The notes beneath the pieces were generated by a model. The model did no database searches and was not told the DNA's origin. It was given only the letters and a program-made list of their open reading frames with translations. From Hemerocallis citrina (taxonomy: Eukaryota; Streptophyta; Magnoliopsida; Asparagales; Asphodelaceae): a stretch of DNA of 64,000 nucleotides. Shown one piece after another: positions 17,081 to 28,764 of the stretch (position 1 is the stretch's first letter; every line of letters begins with the position of its first letter). A program made the translations under genes and the position numbers. The stretch is taken from assembly GCA_017893485.1 (NCBI GenBank), contig CM030360.1, forward strand, positions 144,034,697-144,098,696. Direction: 5' to 3'.

Positions 17081-18190
17081 ATCTCAACCATCAGATTCAA
17101 CAAGGCAGTAGGTCTTTCCACCAGAGGCCCCACGTCATCCAATTGGAAATGTGCATATACTAGGAGATCATTATACATATAGAGAACCCATGGGTCAGCA
17201 ATCATATAATCGTTACAATTTTCATCTGTATCTAATGGTCAGAGGCAGTATCTTTCTAACGAACGGAAGAGGATACATTCTTATGAAGTTAGCACAGATA
17301 ATCGGCACATCACATGGTTAGCTGGGGGAAGAGGACAGTCAAGCTCTGGTTCACCTTTTGTCCAGGACATCCTCCACAACCAGTTCTTGTTGAAACATCA
17401 TATATTTTCAATTAATTATTCCCTCTCGCTGTAGGATTTGTCTATCTTTTGTTCATGAAAATAAACACATATCATTCCTCCACAACCAGTTCTTGTTGAA
17501 ACATCATATATTTTCAATTAATTATTCCCTCTCGCTGTAGGATTTGTCTAACAATTCAGGTTTGTATCCTTTGGCTAAGTGTCACAATCCTGGATAAACG
17601 AGAGTGTGCACCCTTGCACTTGCACTAGGTAGTTGATGGAAAATACTAAACTAAGTCCTGTCTATTCATGAAACGAATCTTAGACGGGGATTATGGATTC
17701 ACACGTTGGATCCTTAAAATTCAAATATTTGGAGCAAAGGCTCTCTTTTGTTAGTTGGTCATGTGGGGTTTGACTTTTCCTATTTTTTGATGAATAATAA
17801 TATTAGTAGTAATTATTGATATTATTTTTAATTTTAACATGATGGAAAGAGGTATAGTAATAGTACAGTTACTTGTGTGTTGACTGTATTTTGTTGGCAG
17901 GATTTCCAAGGTCAAACATGGAAAGGTCATCCTCTCATGCTATGAATTTTCATCCTCCAATGCATTCTCCTATGCCATCTAGAAATCCTTATCATGGTAA
18001 TTTTTACATGGAAAATAGGAGTATTTCTTCCTGAGTTTATTTGTTTCTTGTTACTGGCCATTATAAGGTTCTGATTTATATTCTGTTCCTTTTCATCTTT
18101 GTCTTATTTCTCTTCTTCCAAGCCGTGGCTATCCTCGGCGGTTCCCGTTCAGACCTGATGGTTATGTGCATCGTTGGAGGCCAAGCTAAA
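17081..18190 (+). other. Exon-like pieces of an unrecognised Gln/Pro/Arg-rich gene
   Basis: Several plus-strand stretches look like decayed exons. At about 17085-17115 the sequence reads HQIQQGSRSFHQRP. At 17300-17380 it reads HITWLAGGRGQSSSGS. At 17905-17995 it reads MNFHPPMHSPMPSRNPYHG, after a GGCAG acceptor-like site. At 18126-18189 it reads GYPRRFPFRPDGYVHRWRPS and ends in a stop. The Gly/Arg/Pro-rich, low-complexity character resembles the C-terminal tails of RNA-binding or RNA-processing proteins. Frames do not join cleanly across the apparent introns. I do not recognise the gene, and it is probably a pseudogene tail. Confidence 0.35.
17370..17550. repeat. 75-bp direct repeat
   Basis: Positions 17370-17444 and 17476-17550 are essentially identical (tcctccacaaccagttcttg through ggatttgtcta) and are separated by 31 bases. 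It is a local duplication inside the exon-like region. Confidence 0.9.
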
Positions 18191-18631
18191 GTTATTCTTG
18201 TATGAATTTAGCTTGGAACTTCAGTCAAAACAAAATTGTATGTCTTTTTTTAATGATTATTAACTTTTCATTAGTGCCTTCTACTGTAAAATTTCAACTT
18301 GCGGGATCTTGTGCCCTGTTTCTTTTGTGAAAATTGCAGCTTGGTATATGATGCAGAAGTTGCACACTTTTTCATTTTTCGTTGCTTGGGGATCTTCTAG
18401 AGCGTACAGTGTGGAATTGCCATCAAAGGTGGCGATCGGATCTGGCTTATTCTCTTGGCAGGATTTTGTAGGTTGTCCTTTTGTCTTGACAACTATATCT
18501 AGCAGGCTAAGCACATGTTCTACTTAACGAGGAAACCGTGATGTGACTTTGTACTTATCTGAGTTAATTACGATACTATTTCTTGTTGCATGACCTGCTC
18601 TTTATACTGATCTTAGATAAGTTGATTCTTA

Positions 18632-20231
18632 TCTATACTAATATATAATGGAAGAATGGAGTGTGTAGTTCTATTTTTACATGTAATGCCTGTGCCTTAT
18701 AAAGCAATATTGGGTACTATGATTATTATTTTGTCCTGAAACAATAAATTAGATTCCCAAATTCTAATGAGTTTACACATGCATTACTCATGGTAATGAT
18801 CTATATATTTAAGTACGCTTCAGACTCTGTGAAGAAAATTGGATTGATTATTCAATTATCAAATTGCTTATGTGCATAGAAAGATGGATATTTAGTTGAT
18901 TTGTGGGTGCACTATCCATGCAGAGGTTATATGAAGAGGGGAAATTATAGATCTTTTAATACTTAGATGATCTATTTCTTTTTGCATTCATGAATCTCTT
19001 AACTTTGATCCTACCATGATCTATTTCTTTTCAGTTTATGTCGAGTATAATTTAATAATGAATTGGTTGCAACCAAGCTTCCAAAAAAATGGCCATCAGC
19101 ATCTACAAACAACTTCTTTTACCTGGAATCAGCCATGTAACTGTTTGAGCACTATTAAAGGAAACAGTGAGTCCATCTCCTGAGAATATGGTACAATTCA
19201 CACTCCACTTTCCTAAACTTCATGGTTATTTAACAGAAGTAAACTTATTAGGGTTCCTATTGTTTAAAGAGGTCAAGTTTTCTGTCGTTCACCTATTCAT
19301 TGGTTTGCTTAATTTTTTCTCAATGTTTGTATCGGCTAATGAAAATATTTAGGTTTTATGTATTTTGTATAATTTTGTTATATCCTTTGTTGCCCATATA
19401 ATTAAGGATATTGTTTGATAATTGTGTGTCTTATCTGGAGTGCTATGCACTTTTTTGTTTCTCTGTGACTTGATTATTATTATTATTATTTTTTGGGAAT
19501 GTACATTTTGTTATATTTTGTTTTTATGGGTAGTTCTGGAAAGATACATCTTGGATTTTTGTTGTCTGTGCTCTTCATTTTTGGGTGTGTCTACACTTTA
19601 TGGGTGGTTCTACAAAGATAGTTTTTGGATTTTTGTTAACTATACTCTTTATGTGTATTTTGTGCGTATACTTAGTGTTACAATTAATTAAGAGCTAATT
19701 TCATAATTCGATATATGCAGGAAAATAATGTTGGAGAATTTGATAGACGGACCAAGAAATGCATTGGAGATGAGTATACGTTTTTTTATCAAAGCACAAG
19801 ATGTCCAATATGGAAGAACAACTACAAGAATATTGACAGGATGCAAAATTAAAAAGGATGAACAAGAAATTACAAGCAATTTTAACCTCAAAAAAGTTAA
19901 AGTCGAAAGTGATTATTGATCTTCTGAAAAATACGATGATATCAGTTTAGGATTTACTAATTTGTTTTTTTTAATAACCTTTTTTAATATCAATTTTAAG
20001 TTTAAGAAAGTTAAAGTCGTAAATGATGATATATCTTATGAAAAATACATTAATTATACTTGCTTCAAATCTGATTTCGATGAGCTTGTTGTCGCTGGAG
20101 TAATTTTGAAATTCATGGTTTGCATTTTAAGATGATTATGCGTGTGCTAAATAAAAGTATGTTTATATAATTTTTTCACCATTTATGTCCACCAAGTCAC
20201 GTGCACTTGGTGCACGGTACATTCCAACTAG
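18632..20231 (+). mobile_element. Probable non-autonomous Helitron
   Basis: The left end begins TCTATACTAATATATAAT after a host A at 18631. The right end has a perfect 8-bp hairpin, caccaagt/acttggtg (about 20189-20211), then CTAG at 20228-20231 followed by host T. This is the Helitron layout (insertion between A and T, 5' TC, 3' hairpin plus CTRR). There is no Rep/helicase. A short open frame near 19728-19919 has no recognisable domain. Confidence 0.5.
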
Positions 20232-20234
20232 TAT

Positions 20235-20406
20235 GGGTAAAAGGGGTATGAGCAACTTGCTCATTTAGTAAATAAGCAATTGATGATGTGGCATACATGT
20301 GATTGGAAAATCATTAAAAGGGTTAGTTGTCCAATGTATCACATGCATGCCACATAATCAATTGCTCATTTACTAAATGAGCAAGTTGCTCATATCCCTT
20401 TTACCC
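20235..20406. mobile_element. Foldback MITE
   Basis: Inverted repeats of about 60 bp, starting gggtaaaaggggtatgagca on the left, pair with the right end (reverse complement gggtaaaagggatatgagca). Only about 50 bases lie between them, so the whole 172 bp can fold. The flanks are TA on both sides, but the right flank is a TA microsatellite, so the target duplication cannot be defined. It begins 3 bases after the Helitron terminus. Confidence 0.75.

Positions 20407-20466
<60 letters not shown>
20407..20466. repeat. (TA)n microsatellite at the left edge of the Mutator element
   Basis: About 60 bases of TA with one TG interruption. A similar TA tract borders the right end at 28029, so the compound element sits inside a TA tract. 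Confidence 0.9.
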
Positions 20467-20469
<3 letters not shown>

Positions 20470-21321
20470 AAAGGATCCGTTGCACACTGGGCTAGTGTGC
20501 AAGCCCGTGCGCACTGGCTGTGGGCCGTCCGATTGGATGTGGAGATCTTGATTAGAATCCAACGATGGATGCTGAATTTCGATTCTCAGCCTAATATGGG
20601 GGGTATAATCGTAAATTCCCCCCCCCCCACTGTCTATCTCTCTCACTCTTTCCCTCTCTCCCGCTCATCTATCCCGCTCCTTCGATCGAAAAGAAAAGAA
20701 CCCTAGCCCCCTTTCTCCCGCTTTCTCCGATCGCTTATCTCCGGCCCCCATTCCCTTCCGCTCCAACTCCAGCCCCCTTTCTCCTTCTTCGATCGGAAAA
20801 TACCCTCTCTCTCCCGCTCATCTCAAACCCTAGCTGTGAAACCCTAAAGAAAAAACCCTAGCCCCCTTTTAGAAATAACCCTAGCCCCCTTTTCCCCGAT
20901 CGCTCATCTGCTCTCCCCCATCGCGTGTCGAACCCGTTCTTGAGGCTCATTTCCTTTTCCCCAATCTTCAGTGAAGGTATAATTTTTTTTTCTTTTTTTT
21001 TTCATGATTTTTTTTTCTTGGTGAATTTTTTGTGAGAATAGCTCGAAGGCACCCAATCTTCAGTGATTTTTTATTATTATTATTATTTTATTTTATTTTG
21101 GGTAAATTTTTTTTTGAGAATAGCTCGAATCAGCACGAATTTTATGAGATTCATTTCGCACAATATATTATGAGATTTCGCACAATTTTTTTTTCATACT
21201 GTCGAAATTGGTACTGTCAAAAGAAATGCTACTGTCGAATTTGCCAATGTCAAATTTTTATTCCTAATTGCTACATTATAAATAAATTGCTAATGAGATT
21301 GAATAACATTTCAATTTTGGT
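20467..21321. repeat. Left long terminal inverted repeat of the MULE
   Basis: About 855 bp, highly similar to the reverse complement of 27172-28028. It includes the conserved tip, a poly-C/G tract near 20620, CT-rich leader-like sequence with several ccctagcccc motifs, and a GTATAA donor-like site near 20976. It ends just before the point where the other arm has the transposase start codon. Confidence 0.9.
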
Positions 21322-21481
21322 TTTGGCATATGTCTAACCGAATTCTATTGCATATGACTCAACTGTTAGCATATTCTAGTAGATGTAGTAAGAAAGCAAT
21401 TTAAGTGCCCAAAGAAAGTTGTAAGAAAGCAACCTAGGAAGTGCAATTTAATGACTTTTACGTGTTTTGTTTTTTGTGCAG

Positions 21482-21563
21482 TGACATTCGTGCATTCGAC
21501 GAAGATGATGTGAATTCATCTACTGAAGGAAGTTCCGAGGAATCTCACGATAGTAACAACTGA
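21482..21563 (+). pseudogene. Relic of transposase exon 2 in the left MULE arm
   Basis: After a TTTTTGTGCAG acceptor, 82 nt match exon 2 of the right-arm transposase gene, encode RAFDEDDVNSST, and end in TGA. Upstream scraps at about 21400-21455 (gcccaaagaaag, gcaacctaggaagtgcaatt) match the end of transposase exon 1. The left arm is therefore an internal-deletion copy of the same element. Confidence 0.85.
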
Positions 21564-22041
21564 GGGAAGTATTTCATTCATAGTCATTTTTGGTAACTAT
21601 TGATACCCTACTTTTATTTTTGAGTACGGGATGAATTGATAGGCAGTGATGAATTTATTTTCTTGTTTACCAACTATATATATATCGGGTTATATTTGCT
21701 GTCCGTAAACATCTTTGTGTGCAAACTACATATGAATGGAATTTGGAAGAAACTTGGCTTTGGCTTTGGCTTTGGCTGATATTAAAATACTAGTTGAGAT
21801 GCTACTGATCTTTAGGCAGTAATCTCATTATTTTTGCTATCTGGTTACCTGGTTTTGGACTGATCCTGAAATGCTGCTGCTGATGATGCTGAGATATATC
21901 TGCAGTAATCTCATTATTTTTACCAACCATATATATATCTGGTTACCTGGCTTTGACCTTGGCTTTCTGGAAACCTGGCTTTGGCCTTAGCTTTCTGGTT
22001 CCATGGCTCTGGCTTTGGGTTCGGGTTGTGTGCACAATCAG

Positions 22042-22088
22042 ACCGCACGGGCTTGCACACTAGCCCAGTGTGCAACAGATCCTTTCCC
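22042..22088. repeat. Inward-facing MULE tip, left arm
   Basis: Forty-seven bases matching the element tip in inverted orientation, ending in ggatcctttccc-type sequence (here agatcctttccc). With the outer tip at 20467 it bounds a 1.6-kb deletion-derivative MULE. Confidence 0.85.
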
Positions 22089-22254
22089 TTTGCACATATA
22101 TATCTGCAGTTTAGATTTCCCTTATGCAAACTACTTATGGTTTTCTTATCTTGAAGTTGTACATGCTAATTTCAACATTTGTAGTGACCAAATTTTATTT
22201 TGTTTTGGTTTCACTGGTTGAAATTTGGCTTATATGAATTACGGATGCATTTAA

Positions 22255-22629
22255 TTGCAAATGTGGTACCACATGATTGGGATTGTCAATGTTAGGCGTC
22301 AATTTTGGCGTGGCAGTGCAACTGCAGCCAAATTTGACTACTTCCTTTTACATTCTCATGAATTGAAGTCATTTCTGAGCCTACTTAACATAGAATTTCA
22401 TGAACACAATCATCCTGTACTGTACAATTACTTTAGTTATTCTAATAAATCAGCATTAACACATTTCTTGAATGCTGCCGTTGATGCTGCAGATGCTGAT
22501 CAAGCTGGTGCTGGTGATGCTGCTGCCGCTGATGCTGCGGATGCTGCGGATGTTGCTGCTGATGAAGCTGGTGCTGCTGATGCTGCTGATGCTGCTGATG
22601 TTGCTGCTGATGAAGAGATGTGGACTTGA
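22255..22629 (+). other. Ala/Asp-rich open frame over a GCT/GAT array
   Basis: This 124-codon plus-strand open frame ends in a repetitive stretch of the type AADAADVAADEAG made by a gctgatgctg-type trinucleotide array (about 22480-22620). The first 75 codons have no recognised domain and are part of the mirrored arm (counterpart near 24000-24250, which is not open in the same way). There is no promoter or splice evidence. It is more likely a repeat array than a gene. Confidence 0.3.
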
Positions 22630-23589
22630 GTTTTCTATTTGTAATGTACAAAGAGAGTTTTTCTTTTAACAAAATACTGATTGTGAAAGGAAGTTGGAAT
22701 GCTTTGTGGTTAAATTTATATTGTGGTTAAGTTTTTATGCACTACTATTACCTTGCTGATGCTTTGTGGATTTATAAGAATTTTTGTGCTTGAAATTGGC
22801 TTAAAAAAGTCATTTCTGATACTATTATAAGATTTTTGCTTGAAGAGATGCTGATACTATTTTTTGCTGATACTATTATAAGATTTTTGTGCTTGAAAAT
22901 GGCTTTTGCCTTGTTAATCTTATCTTGCAATCCCCCGTTAATATTACCAGCCAAGGGAGGTTATTAGTTGGTGGGGTTGACACATAAAAATCCAGAACAG
23001 ACTGAATGAGTGGTATGGCTTCAATTCATGGTGGCCCCTTACACCTAAATGTATATAAAAGATGGGGTTGACACATTTGAAACACCTGTTAATGTAACTT
23101 GTCTCCTACCTAAATGAATGTTCAGTTATGTGAATTTATAAGATTTTAGTATCTCATTTCAGTTATGTGAATTTAATGTAACTTGTCTACTGGGTCAATG
23201 AATTTGAGCTAGATTATATCTAGTATCTCATTTCATTTAACTAATATTACAATTGCCCCTTATGTTCATCCAGCTGAAATAGTCACTGCATGCTCCTGGA
23301 TGATTCAGATACCCATGGCATTCAGAAAGCCCATGCAATCTTTCCACAGGTTGCAGATACCCATGGCATTCAGCGAACAAGCCTCCACAGATGATTCAGA
23401 AAACTGATCAAAGATGAGGTATATGCACTCTCCTGTTAAGGGTGTGTGATACACTTTCATAGATAACAGAATTTCTAGCCCAGAAATGGACCAAGTCTAC
23501 AATACAATGACGCACATCACAAGCCCTGTTCCCTATTGGATTATCTTCCCAAAATGTTACAACTATCAACCGGAACACTAATATAAGCA

Positions 23590-23721
<132 letters not shown>

Positions 23722-23754
23722 TCAACAGTTCTCAAATGTTCTCTCAGTTCTCTC

Positions 23755-23980
23755 AGTTCCAGCAGCAGCTTCATCAGCATCTACAGCAGCAGTGGCATCA
23801 GCAGCATCTGCAGCATCAGTGGCATCAGCATCAGCAGCATCAGCAGACAACCAGCATCATCAGCAGCATCATCAGCATCAGCATCATCAGATAAGACAAC
23901 CAGCAGCATCAGTAGTCGCAGCATCTGCAACATCAGTGGCATCAGCAGCATCTGCAGCATCAGTGGCATCAGCATTCAAG
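23755..23980. repeat. CAG/CAT trinucleotide array, right arm
   Basis: A run of cagcagcatcagtggcatca-type units with higher-order repetition, the inverted counterpart of the array at 22480-22620. It is longer than the left copy and broken by two acaaccagca segments. Confidence 0.85.
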
Positions 23981-24355
23981 AAGAGTAATTATAAAGATTT
24001 ATTAGATACCATAGAGTAATTGTACAGCACAGATATGATTGTGTTCATGAACTGAATATAAGTAGGCTCAGAAATGACTTCAATTCATGAGACTGTGATG
24101 TTGTAGTCAAATTTGGCTGCAGTTGCACTGCCACGCCAAAATTGACGCCTAACATTAACAATCCCAATCATGTGGTACCACATTTGCAATTAAATGCATC
24201 CGTAATTCATATAAGCTCAGTTTCAACCAGTGAAACCAAAACAAAATAAAATTTGGTCACTACAAATGTTGAAATGAGCAGGTACAAGTTCAAAATAAGA
24301 CAACCATATGTAGTTTGCATAAGGGAAATCTAAACTGCAGATATATATATGCAAA

Positions 24356-24402
24356 GGGAAAGGATCCGTTGCACACTGGGCTAGTGTGCAAGCCCGTGCG
24401 GT
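24356..24402. repeat. Inward-facing MULE tip, right arm
   Basis: Forty-seven bases identical in order to the outer tip (gggaaaggatccgttgcaca...cgtgcgg). It bounds the putatively autonomous 3.67-kb MULE at 24356-28028. Confidence 0.9.
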
Positions 24403-24801
24403 AAAAATAATGAGATTACTGCAGATATATATATAGTAGGTAAAAATAATGAGATTACTGTAGATATATCTCAGCATCAGCAGCATCAGCATCTCAGCAT
24501 CAGTCCAAAACCAGGTAACCAGATAACAAAAATACTGAGATTACTGCCTAAAGATCAGTAGCATCTCAACTAGTATTTTCATATCAGCCAAAGCCAAAGC
24601 CAAAGCCAAGTTTCTTCCAAATTCCATTCATAAGTAGTTTGCACACAAAGATGTTTACGGACAGCAAATATAACCCGATATATAGTTATAGTTGGTAAAT
24701 ATGGTAATAAATTCATCACTGCCTATCAATTCATCCCGTACTCAAAAATAAAAGTAGGGTATCAATAGTTACCAAAAATGACTAGGAATGAAATACTTCC
24801 C

Positions 24802-27165
24802 TCAGTTGCTACTATCGTGAGATTCCTCGGAACTTCCCTTAGTAGATGAATTCACATCATCTTCGTCGAATGCACGAATGTCACTGCGCAAAAAACAAAA
24901 CACGTAAAAGTCATTAAACAGCAGAACTAGAAAATAAAATATAAATAAGTGCAGATTAATTGACAATTTTCTTTTTTACATAAATAACATTAGATACCTT
25001 TCTTTTTTCTTTGGGCAAGTTCGCGCATCATGGCCTTGCCCACGTAACCCGCAACAATTGCACTTCCTAGGTTGCTTTCTTAATTTCTCCCGCATTGGTT
25101 TCAATCTTTTTCCACTTGGTCTTCCCTTCGTATTACATTGGCGCGGTTCTTCCACCGATACTTGAGACAAGACCAATTGCTTCCCATGAAGTGAAGTTCC
25201 ACTACCTTTAGCCCCACCACTACACCCTTCGGGCGCTATCATATTGAAACCTTCAAGTGACTTGATCATAGCTTCACGCATGAACTCATACCCTTGATCG
25301 CAAGAGAGTCCAATCTCAACTTGTTGCTTGGACAAATTATTTAACTCACAATAGCGAGAAGCAAAATTCTCGCTATTATTGCCATCGGCTTGACCGAAAT
25401 TAATGGGGGTGTAGCTTCTTCTAATAACTTCACGGTTCCATCTTCTCATCATATATTGTTTGGGAAGTTCATTACAATTTGAATATTTAAGGAATGCCAA
25501 GAGATGCCTACAAGGAAGGCCAACAAATTCAAACATACAACATGAACAACACCCATATCGAGTCTCTTTGGAGTAAGTAATGATGGTCTCTTTTTCCGAC
25601 CTACCAATGAATGTCACTGTGTAGTAAGTATTGACAGTATTCACGTCATCTTCCAATAAATTCACATTAAACAGTAGGCTTTCCTTGAGTTCTTTCTGAA
25701 ACTTAAACATTGATAAAGTATAGACTTGAGCCATTTGTTCCTCCATATACCACCCGGTCTTCAATTTGGGTTTCCTATCAAGTGTACGGTGGTTCTCTTT
25801 AACTTCTTCTTCTCTTTGCCTACAAATAACTCTTTCAAAAATCAAGGCAAATTCATGAAGTGAATACTTCTTTTGGGTGTGTTTCTTTAAAAAGGAATTC
25901 ATTCCCTTGCTTCTTTGACTACTAGACATACCCGCCCAAAAATGAGACCTATGGTATACGGGGGCCCATTTTTCACGAATATTAAAAATATCACTCAACC
26001 ATTTGTTGTTTTGAGCCCCAAATTCGACAACCAAAGCCTTCCATTGTTCTTCAAAAGAGACACAGTCATAAGAATTCCAAACATTAGCTTTAAAAGCTTC
26101 CATGAACTTGGGATTTTGTACCAATTGAGGCACCTCGGAAGGGATTTTATCTAAAATATGCCATATGCAATATCTATGGCGAATATGAGGAAAAACTTGT
26201 TGAATTGCAGCACCAATACCCCGGTCTTGGTCCGTTACAATGCCAACGAGAGCTTTTTTCATGACTCCTACCCAAGTTTGGAATAACCACACAAAGGATG
26301 CAGCCGTCTCATTCGGGATGAACCCACAACCAAGAAAAATAGACTGCCAATGATGGTTGATCCCAACAAATGGAACAAATAGCATACCATAACGGTTTGT
26401 ACTATGTGTAGCATCAAAAGAAACTACATCACCAAAAACCTCATAGTTCAAACGAGCAATCCCATCAACCCAAAAACAATGAGATAGTCTACGAGACCCA
26501 TCTTGCTCGAATGCATAAAAGAAAGAAGGATCTTTTTCCTTTTGCCATTTAAAAAAGTCTACCAACATCTGACCGTCGTGACCTTTTAATGACTCCCTCA
26601 AATCTCTTTCATGGTTCCTAGCATCTTTTAGAGTAAATCCAACCCTATCGTATCTCCCACTTGAACCTTCAAAAAAAAGCATTTGTTTGCATGTGGGAAT
26701 ATTTGCACCCGCAAGTTGCTCCATTATGATTGACACAGCACGATTACGCGGCAACAAATGCCTTCGACCGGGTGTGGTGAATGCATGATTGTGCACCTCA
26801 GGGAAAGAATAAACAGACCATGAATTTGTTTCTTTGTTTAATCTAACCCTAACCAATGCAGTGCAAGATGTCCTGGATGTAGTACCAATTCTAATTTCAT
26901 TAGTCTTACTTTTCGTCACCCCCGCTTTATTACATAAAAAAGTTTTTTCCACTACCAGACCATCCTTCAATTTATTACCACCTTTACGCATTTGAAAACC
27001 CGAACATTTTGCATAGCTATCATAAAATTTTTCTACTAGCTCAAGGGTCTCAAATATCATACCAATCTTAGGGATTAGATGTTCTTCAACCGTGGGGGTA
27101 AATTCACCTTCTTCAACATGTAAAAAATTGTCACCCAATTGTGAGCTTCCTTCACCTAAGTCCAT
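24802..27165 (-). CDS. FAR1-type Mutator transposase, two exons, apparently intact
   Basis: This cut-and-paste transposase of the Jittery/FAR1-related class acts in the nucleus on the element ends. Exon 1 is 27165-24998 and exon 2 is 24883-24802; the AG|GTATCT donor and GCGCAG acceptor preserve phase, giving 749 aa. Without splicing the frame stops six codons after the donor. In order it has a FAR1 zinc-type DNA-binding domain (about 45-125, ending HNH), a MULE catalytic domain with FDATHSTNRYG and VTDQDRGIG acidic residues (about 245-345), and a SWIM zinc finger (CSCC...GLPCRH, about 545-570). A C-terminal CX2CX6HX4C knuckle (CNCCGLRGQGHDARTC) comes near residue 705. There are no internal stops. 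The ATG lies 7 nt inside the terminal repeat boundary, directly after a TACAG acceptor, so a 5' UTR intron within the repeat is likely. Confidence 0.9.
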
Positions 27166-27171
27166 ACCTGT

Positions 27172-28025
27172 ACCAAAATTGAAATGTTATTCAATCTCAT
27201 TAGCAATTTATTTATAATGTAGCAATAGGAATAAAAATTTGACATTGGCAAATTCGACAGTAGCATTTCTTTTGACAGTACCAATTTCGACAGTATGAAA
27301 AAAAAATTGTGCGAAATCTCATAATATATTGTGCGAAACGAATCTCATAAAATTCGTGCTGATTCGAGCTATTCTCAAAAAAAAATTTACCCAAAAAAAA
27401 ATAAAATAAAATAAAAAAATCACTGAAGATTGGGTGCCTTCGAGCTATTCTCACAAAAAAATTCACCAATAAAAAAAATTATGAAAAAAAAAAGAAAAAA
27501 AAAATTATACCTTCACTGAAGATTGGGGAAAAGGAAATGAGCCTCAAGAACGGGTTTGACACGCGACGGGGGAGAGCAGATGAGCGATCGGGGAAAAGGG
27601 GGCTAGGGTTTTTTCTAAAAGGGGGCTAGGGTTTTTTCTTTAGGGTTTCACAGCTAGGGTTTGAGATGAGTGGGAGAGAGAGGGTATTTTCCGATCAAAG
27701 AAGGAGAAAAGGGGCTGGAGTTGGAGCAGAAGGGAATGGGGGCCGGAGATAAGCGATCGGAGAAAGGGGGAGAAAGGGGGCTAGGGTTCTTTTCTTTTCG
27801 ATCGAAGGAGCGGGATAGATGAGCGGGAGAGAGGGAAAGAGTGAGAGAGATAGACAGTGTGTGGGGGGGGGGGGGGAATTTACGATTATACCCCCCCATA
27901 TTAGGCTGAGAATCGAAATTCAGCATCCATCGTTGGATTCTAATCAAGATCTCCACATCCAATCGGACGGCCCACAGCCAGTGCGCACGGGCTTGCACAC
28001 TAGCCCAGTGTGCAACGGATCCTTT

Positions 28026-28028
<3 letters not shown>
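27172..28028. repeat. Right long terminal inverted repeat of the MULE
   Basis: Inverted partner of 20467-21321. On the minus strand it should contain the transposase promoter and 5' UTR, with a donor-like GTATAATT after CTTCAGTGAAG (about 27510-27525) paired with the acceptor beside the ATG. Confidence 0.85.
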
Positions 28029-28088
<60 letters not shown>

Positions 28089-28130
28089 TATATCTATCTA
28101 TATATATCTATCTATATATAGAAAAGAATT
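28029..28130. repeat. (TA)n and TATC microsatellite
   Basis: A TA run at 28029-28085 grades into tatctatcta units up to about 28120. It borders the MULE and may also be the TA-rich start of the LTR that follows. Confidence 0.85.
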
Positions 28131-28764
28131 AGGAGTTGTCCTATAGAAGAGCTTTGTAGGGGTTGAGTATGGAAATAATTAGGAGAGAGAGGGGTGAGCA
28201 CGGGTTGAGAGAAATAGCAGGTGTGTTGTTGCTTCTTCACGAGATGACGTGGAGGGGGTGTCAGTGGGGCCCTTCAGGTTTGTGTATGCTGTTGTGCTTC
28301 TCTCTCTCTCTCTCCTGATGATGTCAGCGCAGAGTAGAGTATAGCAGAGAATTGATTTGAATTATCCCATATCGGGAGTATACAATATTAGTTAAATATA
28401 TATATAATAGCCTATGATCAAGAGTCACCTAGTTAATCACATTTTGAGAGGCAGCCTGTGGTGGGCAGTTGTACTATAAATAATAATTTGTCTGATAAAA
28501 ATAATAAAAATTGTCTGAGTATTGGGGCGGGGCGTTACAAATGGTATCAGAGCCGACTTTCGACACCGAGCGTGGGAGAGCCGTGAGTTATGGACTCCAG
28601 GATGATCAGCGGAGTGAGACAATCCCCAGTATTTTGGGAAGATGGACTTAAGGGCCACAAAATGATCCACGAAGTGGGATTGGTCTCCAGTATTCCACAG
28701 ACGAGAGCGACGCTCACGGGACTGCTCCACATCAGCTAGAAAGAAGGATCATGCGCTAGATTGC
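28131..28764 (+). mobile_element. LTR end, PBS and leader of a plus-strand TRIM-like element
   Basis: The LTR ends ...gggcggggcgttaca at 28539. The primer-binding site tggtatcagagcc (28542-28554), complementary to initiator-Met tRNA, follows 2 bases later. The 200-base leader (gactttcgacaccgagcg, ggactccaggatgatcagcg) is closely related to the internal region of the minus-strand element at 55292-56456. The LTR start was not found; it merges with the TA tract. The element is cut at 28764 by insertion of the gypsy LTR, leaving attgc as one copy of the expected target duplication. Confidence 0.65.

Noticed and set aside
19728..19919. Possible replication-protein fragment in the Helitron
   Set aside because: Translation in all frames shows no OB-fold or Rep/helicase motif that I can identify.
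22442..22672. Gln/His-rich minus-strand frame opposite the GCT array
   Set aside because: It is the antisense reading of a trinucleotide repeat; frames on all three phases stay open, so openness is not evidence.
24223..24492. Minus-strand frame mirroring 22003-22221
   Set aside because: It is the inverted copy of the MULE arm sequence, open by chance in both arms, and spans the transposon tip.
28542..28554. tRNA gene, also at 40601, 54677, 55954, 57637, 62733 and 63089
   Set aside because: Only the 3'-end complement of a tRNA is present at each site, beside an LTR; these are primer-binding sites.
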